Origin: Symsagittifera roscoffensis
Taxonomy: Eukaryota; Xenacoelomorpha; Acoela; Convolutidae
DNA length: 64,000 nucleotides
Direction of reading: 5' to 3'
Assembly: GCF_963678635.1 (NCBI RefSeq)
Contig: NC_087064.1
Location: 684,001 to 748,000 of the forward strand
Shown here in pieces: positions 50,381 through 62,090 of the stretch. Under the pieces are notes generated by a model. That model was not told where the DNA came from and did not search any database. It worked only from the letters and a program-made list of their open reading frames with translations. The stretch's first letter is position 1; every line of letters begins with the position of its first letter. Made by a program: the position numbers and the translations under genes.

Positions 50381-53300
50381 CTACCAAAGAGGCAGCTCAA
50401 GTTCTGATTGGTAGATAAGATCACCTGTTCCACTTCAACCTACCAAAGAGGCAGTTCATGTTCTGATTGGTAGATTAGATCACTTGTTTCACTTCCACCT
50501 ACTAAAGAGGAAGCTCAAGTTCTGATTGGTAGATTAGATCACTTGTTTCAATTTCACCTACCAAAGAGGCAGCTCATGTTCTGATTGGTAGATTAGATCA
50601 CTTTTTTTTTCACTACCAAAGAGGCAGCTCATGTTCTGATTGGTAGATCAGATCACTTGTTTCACTTCCACCTACCAAAAGAGGCAACTCAACTTCTGAT
50701 TGGTAGATTTGATCACTTGTTTCACTCCACCTATCAAAGAAGCAACTCAACTTCTGATTGGTAGATTAGATCACTTGTTTCACTTCCACCTACCAAAGAG
50801 GCAGCTCAAGTTCTGATTGTTAGATAAGATCACCTGTTCCACTTCCACCTACCAAATAGGCAGCTCACTTTGTGATTGGTAGTTTAGATCACTTGTTTCA
50901 CTTCCACCTACCAAAGAGGCAGCTCATGTTCTGATTGGTAGATTAGATCACTTTTTTTTTCACTACCAAAGAGGCAGCTCATGTTCTGATTGGTAGATCA
51001 GATCACTTGTTTCACTTCCACCTACCAAAAGAGGCAACTCAACTTCTGATTGGTAGATTTGATCACTTGTTTCACTCCACCTATCAAAGAAGCAACTCAA
51101 CTTCTGATTGGTAGATTAGATCACTTGTTTCACTTCCACCTACCAAAGAGGCAGCTCATGTTTTGATTGGTAGATTAGATCACTTGTTTCAATTTCACCT
51201 ACCAAAGAGGCAGCTCATGTTCTGATTGGTAGATTAGATCACTTTTTTTTTCACTACCAAAGAGGCAGCTCATGTTCTGATTGGTAGATCAGATCACTTG
51301 TTTCACTTCCACCTACCAAAAGAGGCAACTCAACTTCTGATTGGTAGATTTGATCACTTGTTTCACTCCACCTATCAAAGAAGCAACTCAACTTCTGATT
51401 GGTAGATTAGATCACTTGTTTCACTTCCACCTACCAAAGAGGCAGCTCATGTTTTGATTGGTAGATCAGATCACTTGTTTCACTTCCACCTACCAAATAG
51501 GCAGCTCACTTTGTGATTGGTAGTTTAGATCACTTGTTTCACTTCCACCTACCAAAGAGGCAGCTCAACTTCTGATTGTTAGATTAGATCACTTGTTTCA
51601 CTTCCTTCTACCAAAGAGGCAACTCATGTTCTGATTGGTAGATTAGATCATTTGTTTCAATTCCACCTACCAAAGAGGCAGCTCAAGTTCTGATTGGTAG
51701 ATTAGATCACTTGTTTCACTTCCACCCACTAAAGAGGTAGCTCAAGCTCTGATTGGTAGATTAGATCACTTGTTTCACTTCCTTCTACCAAAGAGGCTGC
51801 TCAACTTGTGGTTGGTAGTTTAGATCAAGTGTTTCACTTCCATCTACCAAAGAGGCAGCTCAACTTGTGATTGGTAGTTTAGATCAATTGTCTCACTTCC
51901 ATTCACCAAAGAGGCAACTCATGTTCTGATTGGTAGATTAGATCATTTGTTTCAATTCCATCTACCAAAGAGGCAGCTCAACTTGTGATTGGTAGTTTAG
52001 ATCAATTGTTTCACTTCCACCCACTAAAGAGGTAGCTCAAGCTCTGATTGGTAGATTAGATCACTTGTTTCACTTCCACCTACCAAAGAGGCAGCTCAAC
52101 TTCTGATTGTTAGATTAGATCACTTGTTTCACTTCCTTCTACCAAAGAGGCTGCTCAACTTGTGGTTGGTAGTTTAGATCAAGTGTTTCACTTCCATCTA
52201 CCAAAGAGGCAGCTCAACTTGTGATTGGTAGTTTAGATCAATTGTCTCACTTCCATTCACCAAAGAGGCAGCTCAAGATATGATTGGTAGTTTTGATCAC
52301 TTTTTTCACTCGACCTACCAAAGTGGCAGCTCATCTTTTGATTGGTAGATCAGATCATTTGTTTCAATTCCACCTACCAAAGAGGTAGCTCAAGTTCTGA
52401 TTGGTAGATAAGATCACCTGTTCCACTTCAACCTACCAAAGAGGCAGTTCATGTTCTGATTGGTAGATTAGATCACTTGTTTCACTTCCACCTACTAAAG
52501 AGGCAGCTCAAGTTCTGATTGGTAGATTAGATCACTTGTTTCAATTTCACCTACCAAAGAGGCAGCTCATGTTCTGATTGGCAGATTAGATCACTTTTTT
52601 TTTCACTACCAAAGAGGCAGCTCATGTTCTGATTGGTAGATCAGATCACTTGTTTCACTTCCACCTACCAAAAGAGGCAACTCAACTTCTGATTGGTAGA
52701 TTTGATCACTTGTTTCACTCCACCTATCAAAGAAGCAACTCAACTTCTGATTGGTAGGTTAGATCACTTGTTTCACTTCCACCTACCAAAGAGGCAGCTC
52801 AAGTTCTGATTGTTAGATAAGATCACCTGTTCCACTTCAACCTACCAAAGAGGCAGCTCATGTTTTGATTGGTAGATCAGATCACTTGTTTCACTTCCAC
52901 CTACCAAATAGGCAGCTCACTTTGTGATTGGTAGTTTAGATCACTTGTTTCACTTCCACCTACCAAAGAGGCAGCTCAACTTCTGGTTGTTAGATTAGAT
53001 CACTTGTTTCACTTCCTTCTACCAAAGAGGCTGCTCAACTTGTGGTTGGTAGTTTAGATCAAGTGTTTCACTTCCATCTACCAAAGAGGCAGCTCAACTT
53101 GTGATTGGTAGTTTAGATCAATTGTCTCACTTCCATTCACCAAAGAGGCAGCTCAAGATATGATTGGTAGTTTTGATCACTTTTTTCACTCGACCTACCA
53201 AAGTGGCAGCTCATCTTTTGATTGGTAGATCAGATCATTTGTTTCACTTCCACCTATAAAAGAGGCAGCTCAAGTTCTGATTGGTAGATAAGATCACCTG

Positions 53301-56300
53301 TTCCACTTCAACCTACCAAAGAGGCAGTTCATGTTCTGATTGGTAGATTAGATCAGTTGTTTCACTTCCACCTACTACAGAGGCAGCTCAAGTTCTGATT
53401 GGTAGATTAGATCACTTGTTTCAATTTCACCTACCAAAGAGGCAGCTCATGTTCTGATTGGTAGATTAGATCACTTTTTTTTCACTACCAAAGAGGCAGC
53501 TCATGTTCTGATTGGTAGATCAGATCACTTGTTTCACTTCCACCTACCAAAAGAGGCAACTCAACTTCTGATTGGTAGATTTGATCACTTGTTTCACTCC
53601 ACCTATCAAAGAAGCAACTCAACTTCTGATTGGTAGATTAGATCACTTGTTTCACTTCCACCTACCAAAGAGGCAGCTCAAGTTCTGATTGTTAGATAAG
53701 ATCACCTGTTCCACTTCAACCTACCAAAGAGGCAGCTCATGTTTTGATTGGTAGATCAGATCACTTGTTTCACTTCCACCTACCAAATAGGCAGCTCAAG
53801 TTCTGATTGGTAAATAAGATCACCTGTTCCACTTCAACCTATCAAAGAGGCAGTTCATGTTCTGATTGGTAGATTAGATCACTTTTTTCACTTCCACCTA
53901 CAGAAGAGGCAGCTCAAGTTCTGATTGGTAGATTAGATCACTTGTTTCATTTTCACCTACCAAAGAGGCAGCTCATGTTCTGATTGGTAGATTAGATCAC
54001 TTGTTTCTTTTTCACTACCAAAGAGGCAGCTCATGTTCTGATTGGTAGATCAGATCACTTGTTTCACTTCCACCTACCAAAGAGGCAACTCAACTTCTGA
54101 TTGGTAGATTTGATCACTTGTTTCACTCGACCTACCAAAGAAGCAACTCAACTTCTGATTGGTAGATTAGATCACTTGTTTCACTCGACCTACCAAAGAC
54201 GCAGCTCATGTTCTGATTGGTAGATTAGATCACTTTTTTCAGTTTCACCTACCAAAGAGGCAGCTCATGTTCTGATTGGTAGACTAGATCACTTGTTTCT
54301 TTTTCACTACCAAAGAGGCAGCTCATGTTCTGATTGGTAGATCAGATCACTTGTTTCACTTCCACCTACCAAAGAGGCAACTCAACTTCTGATTGGTAGA
54401 TTTGATCACTTGTTTCACTTCCACCTACCAAAGAGGCATCTCAAGCAATGATTGGTAGATTTGATCACTTGTTTCACTCGACCTACCAAAGACGCAGCTC
54501 ATGTTCTGATTGGTAGATTAGATCACTTTTTTCAGTTTCACCTACCAAAGAGGCAGCTCATGTTCTGATTGGTAGACTAGATCACTTGTTTCTTTTTCAC
54601 TACCAAAGAGGCAGCTCATGTTCTGATTGGTAGATCAGATCACTTGTTTCACTTCCACCTACCAAAGAGGCAACTCAACTTCTGATTGGTAGATTTGATC
54701 ACTTGTTTCACTCGACCTACCAAAGAAGCAACTCAACTTCTGATTGGTAGATTAGATCACTTGTTTCACTTCCACCTACCAAAGAGGCAGCTCAAGTTCT
54801 GATTGTTAGATAAGATCACCTGTTCCACTTCAACCTACCAAAGAGGCAGCTCATGTTTTGATTGGTAGATCAGATCACTTGTTTCACTTCCACCTACCAA
54901 ATAGGCAGCTCAAGTTCTGATTGGTAGATAAGATCACCTGTTCCACTTCAACCTATCAAAGAGGCAGCTCATGTTTTGATTGGTAGATCAGATCACTTGT
55001 TTCACTTCCACCTACCAAAAGAGGCAACTCAACTTCTGATTGGTAGATTTGATCACTTGTTTCACTTCCACCTACCAAAAGAGGCAACTCAACTTCTGAT
55101 TGGTAGATTAGATCACTTGTTTCACTTCCACCTACCAAAGAGGCAGCTCAAGTTCTGATTGTTAGATAAGATCACCTGTTCCACTTCAACCTACCAAAGA
55201 GGCAGCTCATGTTTTGATTGGTAGATCAGATCACTTGTTTCACTTCCACCTACCAAATAGGCAGCTCAAGTTCTGATTGGTAGATAAGATCACCTGTTCC
55301 ACTTCAACCTATCAAAGAGGCAGTTCATGTTCTGATTGGTAGATTAGATCACTTGTTTCACTTCCACCTACAAAAGAGGCAGCTCAAGTTCTGATTGGTA
55401 GATCAGATCACTTGTTTCTTTTTCACTACCAAAGAGGCAGCTCATGTTCTGATTGGTAGATCAGATCCCTTGTTTCACTTCCACCTACCAAAGAGGCAGC
55501 TCATGTTTTGATTGGTAGATCAGATCACTTGTTTCACTTCCACCTACCAAAAGAGGCAACTCAACTTCTGATTGGTAGATCAGATCACTTGTTTCACTTC
55601 CACCTACCAAAAGAGGCAACTCAACTTCTGATTGGTAGATTTGATCACTTGTTTCACTCCACCTATCAAAGAAGCAACTCAACTTCTGATTGGTAGATTA
55701 GATCACTTGTTTCACTTCCACCTACCAAAGAGGCAGCTCAAGTTCTGATTGTTAGATAAGATCACCTGTTCCACTTCAACCTACCAAAGAGGCAGCTCAT
55801 GTTTTGATTGGTAGATCAGATCACTTGTTTAACTTCCACCTACCAAATAGGCAGCTCAAGTTCTGATTGGTAGATAAGATCACCTGTTCCACTTCAACCT
55901 ATCAAAGAGGCAGCTCATGTTTTGATTGGTAGATCAGATCACTTGTTTCACTTCCACCTACCAAAAGAGGCAACTCAACTTCTGATTGGTAGATTTGATC
56001 ACTTGTTTCACTCCACCTATCAAAGAAGCAACTCAACTTCTGATTGGTAGATTAGATCACTTGTTTCACTTCCACCTACCAAAGAGGCAGCTCAAGTTCT
56101 GATTGTTAGATAAGATCACCTGTTCCACTTCAACCTACCAAAGAGGCAGCTCATGTTTTGATTGGTAGATCAGATCACTTGTTTCACTTCCACCTACCAA
56201 ATAGGCAGCTCAAGTTCTGATTGGTAGATAAGATCACCTGTTCCACTTCAACCTATCAAAGAGGCAGTTCATGTTCTGATTGGTAGATTAGATCACTTGT

Positions 56301-59300
56301 TTCACTTCCACCTACAAAAGAGGCAGCTCAAGTTCTGATTGGTAGATCAGATCACTTGTTTCTTTTTCACTACCAAAGAGGCAGCTCATGTTCTGATTGG
56401 TAGATCAGATCCCTTGTTTCACTTCCACCTACCAAAGAGGCATCTCAAGTAATGATTGGTAGATTTGATCACTTGTTTCACTCGACCTACCAAAGACGCA
56501 GCTCATGTTCTGATTGGTAGATTAGATCACTTGTTTCATTTTCACCTACCAAAGAGGCAGCTCATGTTCTGATTGGTAGACTAGATCACTTGTTTCTTTT
56601 TCACTACCAAAGAGGCAGCTCATGTTCTGATGGGTAGATCAGATCACTCGTTTCACTTCCACCTACCAAAGAGGCAACTCAACTTCTGATTGGTAGATTT
56701 GATCACTTGTTTCACTCCACCTATCAAAGAGGCAACTCAACTTCTGATTGGTAGATTAGATCACTTGTTTCACTTCCACCTACCAAAGAGGCAGCTCAAG
56801 TTCTGATTGGTAGATAAGATTACCTGTTCCACTTCAACCTACCAAAGAGGCAGCTCATGTTTTGATTGGTAGATCAGATCACTTGTTTCACTTCCACCTA
56901 CCAAATAGGCAGCTCAAGTTCTGATTGGTAGATAAGATCACCTGTTCCACTTCAACCTACCAAAGACGCAGTTCATGTTCTGATTGGTAGATTAGATCAC
57001 TTGTTTCACTTCCACCTACCAAAGAGGCAGCTCATGTTCAGATTGGTAGATTAGATCACTTTTTTCATTTTCACCTACCAAAGAGGCAGCTCATGTTCTG
57101 ATTGGTAGATTAGATCACTTGTTTCTTTTTCACTACCAAAGAGGCAGCTCATGTTCTGATTTTTAGATTAGATGACTTGTTTCACTTCCACCTAGCAAGG
57201 AGGCAGCTCATGTTCTGATTGGTAGATTAGATCACTTGTTTCACTCTCATCTACGAAAGAGGCAGTTCAAGTTCTGATTGGTAGATTAGATCACTTTTTT
57301 CATTTTCACCTACCAAAGAGGCAGCTCAAGTTCTGATTGGTAGATTAGATGACTTGTTTCACTTCCACCTAGCAAGGAGGCAGCTCATGTTCTGATTGGT
57401 AGATTAGATCACTTGTTTCACTCTCATCTACGAAAGAGGCAGTTCAAGTTCTGATTGGTAGATTAGATCACTTTTTTCATTTTCACCTACCAAAGAGGCA
57501 GCTCAAGTTCTGATTGGTAGATAAGATCACCTGTTCCACTTCAACCTACCAAAGACGCAGTTCATGTTCTGATTGGTAGATTAGATCACTTGTTTCACTT
57601 CCACCTACCAAAGAGGCAGCTCATGTTCTGATTGGTAGATTAGATCACTTTTTTCATTTTCACCTACCAAAGAGGCAGCTCATGTTCTGATTGGTAGATC
57701 AGATCACTTGTTTTACTTCCACCTACCAAAGAGGCATCTCAAGTTATGATTGGTAGATTTGATCACTTGTTTCACTCGACCTCCCAAAGACGCAGCTCAT
57801 GTTTTGATTGGTAGATCAGATCACTTGTTTCACTTCCACCTACCAAAGAGGCAGCTCAAGTTCTGATTGGTAGATAAGATCACCTGTTCCACATCAACCT
57901 ACCAAAGAGGCAGCTCATGTTTTGATTGGTAGATCAGATTACTTATTTCACTTCCACCTACTAAAGAGGCAGCTCAAGTTCTGATTGGTAGATAAGATCA
58001 CCTGTTCCACTTCAACCTACCAAAGAGGCAGCTCAAGTTCTGATTGGTCGTTTAGATCACTTGGTTCATTTTCACCTACCAAAGAGGCAGCTCATGTTCT
58101 GATTGGTAGATTAGATCACTTTTTTCATTTTCACCTACCAAAGAGGCAGCTCATGTTCTGATTGGTAGATTAGATCACTTGTTTCTTTTTCACTACCAAA
58201 GAGGCAGCTCATGTTCTGATTGGTAGATTAGATCACTTTTTTCATTTTCACCTACCAAAGAGGCAGCTCAAGTTCTGATTGGTAGATAAGATCACCTGTT
58301 CCACTTCAACCTACCAAAGACGCAGTTCATGATCTGATTGGTAGATTAGATCACTTGTTTCACTTCCACCTACCAAAGAGGCAGCTCATGTTCTGATTGG
58401 TAGATTAGATCACTTTTTTCATTTTCACCTACCAAAGAGGCAGCTCATGTTCTGATTGGTAGATCAGATCACTTGTTTTACTTCCACCTACCAAAGAGGC
58501 ATCTCAAGTTATGATTGGTAGATTTGATCACTTGTTTCACTCGACCTACCAAAGACGCAGCTCATGTTTTGATTGGTAGATTAGATCACTTGTTTCACTT
58601 CCACCTACCAAAGAGGCAGCTCATGTTCTGATTGGTAGATCAGATCACTTGTTTTACTTCCACCTACTAAAGAGGCAGCTCAAGTTCTGATTGGTAGATA
58701 AGATCACCTGTTCCACTTCAACCTACCAAAGACGCAGTTCATGTTCTGATTGGTAGATTAGATCACTTGTTTCACTTCCAACTACCAAAGAGGCAGCTCA
58801 TGTTCTGATTGGTAGATTAGATCACTTTTTTCATTTTCACCTACCAAAGAGGCAGCTCATGTTCTGATTGGTAGATCAGATCACTTGTTTTACTTCCACC
58901 TACTAAATAGGCAGCTCAAGTTCTGATTGGTAGATCAGATCACTTGTTTTACTTCCACCTACCAAAGAGGCATCTCAAGTTATGATTGGTAGATTTGATC
59001 ACTTGTTTCACTCGACCTACCAAAGACGCAGCTCATGTTTTGATTGGTAGATTAGATCACTTGTTTCACTTCCACCTACCAAAGAGGCAGCTCATGTTCT
59101 GATTGGTAGATCAGATCACTTGTTTTACTTCCACCTACTAAAGAGGCAGCTCAAGTTCTGATTGGTAGATAAGATCACCTGTTCCATTTCAACCTACCAA
59201 AGACGCAGTTCATGTTCTGATTGGTAGATTAGATCACTTGTTTCACTTCCACCTACCAAAGAGGCAGCTCATGTTCTGATTGGTAGATTAGATCACTTGT

Positions 59301-62090
59301 TTCACTTCCACCTACCAAAGAGGCAGCTCATGTTCTGATTGGTAGATTAGATCACTTTTTTCATTTTCACCTACCAAAGAGGCAGCTCAAGTTCTGATTG
59401 GTAGATAAGATCACCTGTTCCACTTCAACCTACCAAAGACGCAGTTCATGTTCTGATTGGTAGATTAGATCACTTGTTTCACTTCCACCTACCAAAGAGG
59501 CAGCTCATGTTCTGATTGGTAGATTAGATCACTTTTTTCATTTTCACCTACCAAAGAGGCAGCTCATGTTCTGATTGGTAGATCAGATCACTTGTTTTAC
59601 TTCCACCTACCAAAGAGGCATCTCAAGTTATGATTGGTAGATTTGATCATTTGTTTCACTCGACCTACCAAAGACGCAGTTCATGTTCTGATTGGTAGAT
59701 TAGATCACTTGTTTCACTTCCACCTACCAAAGAGGCAGCTCATGTTCTGATTGGTAGATTAGATCACTTTTTTCATTTTCACCTACCAAAGAGGCAGCTC
59801 ATGTTCTGATTGGTAGATCAGATCACTTGTTTTACTTCCACCTACTAAAGAGGCAGCTCAAGTTCTGATTGGTAGATAAGATCACCTGTTCCACTTCAAC
59901 CTACCAAAGACGCAGTTCATGTTCTGATTGGTAGATTAGATCACTTGTTTCACTTCCACCTACCAAAGAGGCAGCTCATGTTCTGATTGGTAGATTAGAT
60001 CACTTTTTTCATTTTCACCTACCAAAGAGGCAGCTCATGTTCTGATTGGTAGATTAGATCACTTTTTTCATTTTCACCTACCAAAGAGGCAGCTCATGTT
60101 CTGATTGGTAGATCAGATCACTTGTTTTACTTCCACCTACCAAAGAGGCATCTCAAGTTATGATTGGTAGATTTGATCACTTGTTTCACTCGACCTACCA
60201 AAGACGCAGCTCATGCTTTGATTGGTAGATTAGATCACTTGTTTCACTTCCACCTACCAAAGAGGCAGCTCATGTTCTGATTGGTAGATCAGATCACTTG
60301 TTTTACTTCCACCTACTAAAGAGGCAGCTCAAGTTCTGATTGGTAGATAAGATCACCTGTTCCACTTCAACCTACCAAAGACGCAGTTCATGTTCTGATT
60401 GGTAGATTAGATCACTTGTTTCACTTCCACCTGCCAAAGAGGCAGCTCATGTTCTGATTGGTAGATCAGATCACTTGTTTCACTTCCACCTACCAAAGAG
60501 GCAGCTCATGTTCTGATTGATAGATTAGATCACTTTTTTCATTTTCACCTACCAAAGAGGCAGCTCAAGTTCTGATTGGTAGATAATATCACCTGTTCCA
60601 CTTCAACCTACCAAAGACGCAGTTCATGTTCTGATTGGTAGATTAGATCACTTGTTTCACTTCCACCTACCAAAGAGGCAGCTCATGTTCTGATTGGTAG
60701 ATTAGATCACTTTTTTCATTTTCACCTACCAAAGAGGCAGCTCATGTTCTGATTGGTAGATCAGATCACTTGTTTTACTTCCACCTACCAAAGAGGCATC
60801 TCAAGTTATGATTGGTAGATTTGATCACTTGTTTCACTCGACCTACCAAAGACGCAGCTCATGTTTTGATTGGTAGATCAGATCACTTGTTTCACTTCCA
60901 CCTACCAAAGAGGCAGCTCAAGTTCTGATTGGTAGATAAGATCACCTGTTCCACATCAACCTACCAAAGAGGCAGCTCATGTTTTGATTGGTAGATCAGA
61001 TTACTTATTTCACTTCCACCTACTAAAGAGGCAGCTCAAGTTCTGATTGGTAGATAAGATCACCTGTTCCACTTCAACCTACCAAAGAGGCAGCTCATGT
61101 TCTGATTGGTAGGTTAGATCACTTGTTTCACTTCCACCTACCAAAGAGGCAGCTCAAGTTCTGATTGGTCGTTTAGATCACTTGGTTCATTTTCACCTAC
61201 CAAAGAGGCAGCTCATGTTCTGATTGGTAGATTAGATCACTTTTTTCATTTTCACCTACCAAAGAGGCAGCTCAAGTTCTGATTGGTAGATAAGATCACC
61301 TGTTCCACTTCAACCTACCAAAGACGCAGTTCATGTTCTGATTGGTAGATTAGATCACTTGTTTCACTTCCACCTACCAAAGAGGCAGCTCATGTTCTGA
61401 TTGGTAGATTAGATCACTTTTTTCATTTTCACCTACCAAAGAGGCAGCTCATGTTCTGATTGGTAGATCAGATCACTTGTTTTACTTCCACCTACCAAAG
61501 AGGCATCTCAAGTTATGATTGGTAGATTTGATCACTTGTTTCACTCGACCTACCAAAGACGCAGCTCATGTTTTGATTGGTAGATCAGATCACTTGTTTC
61601 ACTTCCACCTACCAAAGAGGCAGCTCAAGTTCTGATTGGTAGATAAGATCACCTGTTCCACATCAACCTACCAAAGAGGCAGCTCATGTTTTGATTGGTA
61701 GATCAGATTACTTATTTCACTTCCACCTACTAAAGAGGCAGCTCAAGTTCTGATTGGTAGATAAGATCACCTGTTCCACTTCAACCTACCAAAGAGGCAG
61801 CTCATGTTCTGATTGGTAGATTAGATCACTTGTTTCACTTCCACCTACCAAAGAGGCAGCTCAAGTTCTGATTGGTCGTTTAGATCACTTGGTTCATTTT
61901 CACCTACCAAAGAGGCAGCTCATGTTCTGATTGGTAGATCAGATCACTTGTTTCACTTCCACCTACCAAAGAGGCAACTCAACTTCTGATTGGTAGATTT
62001 GATCACTTGCTTCACTCCACCTATCAAAGAGGCATCTCAACTTCTGATTGGTAGATTAGATCACTTGTTTCACTTCCTCCTACCAAAGAG
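50381..62090. repeat. Array C domain 3: variable-length higher-order repeats
   Basis: Diagnostic variants are GATCACCTGTTCCACTTCAA, CTTTTTTCATTTTCACC, TCACTCGACCTACCAAAGAC and the 60-bp CCAAAAGAGGCAACTC unit. The marker TATGATTGGTAGATTTGATC recurs at 57745, 58510, 58981, 59629, 60159, 60807 and 61514. The spacings of 765, 471, 648, 530, 648 and 707 bp are each within two bases of a whole number of 59-bp units (13, 8, 11, 9, 11, 12). A second marker, GTTTTGATCACTTTTTTCAC, lies near 50300, 52293 and 53173. Confidence 0.75.
54956..55160. repeat. Array C: run of 60-bp monomers that keeps one reading frame
   Basis: Consecutive monomers with an extra A (CCAAAAGAGGC) are 60 bp long, so stop-free frames on both strands continue for about 60 codons with a 20-residue period. 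The same happens at 55485-55696. There is no start context, splice site or conservation to suggest translation. Confidence 0.7.
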
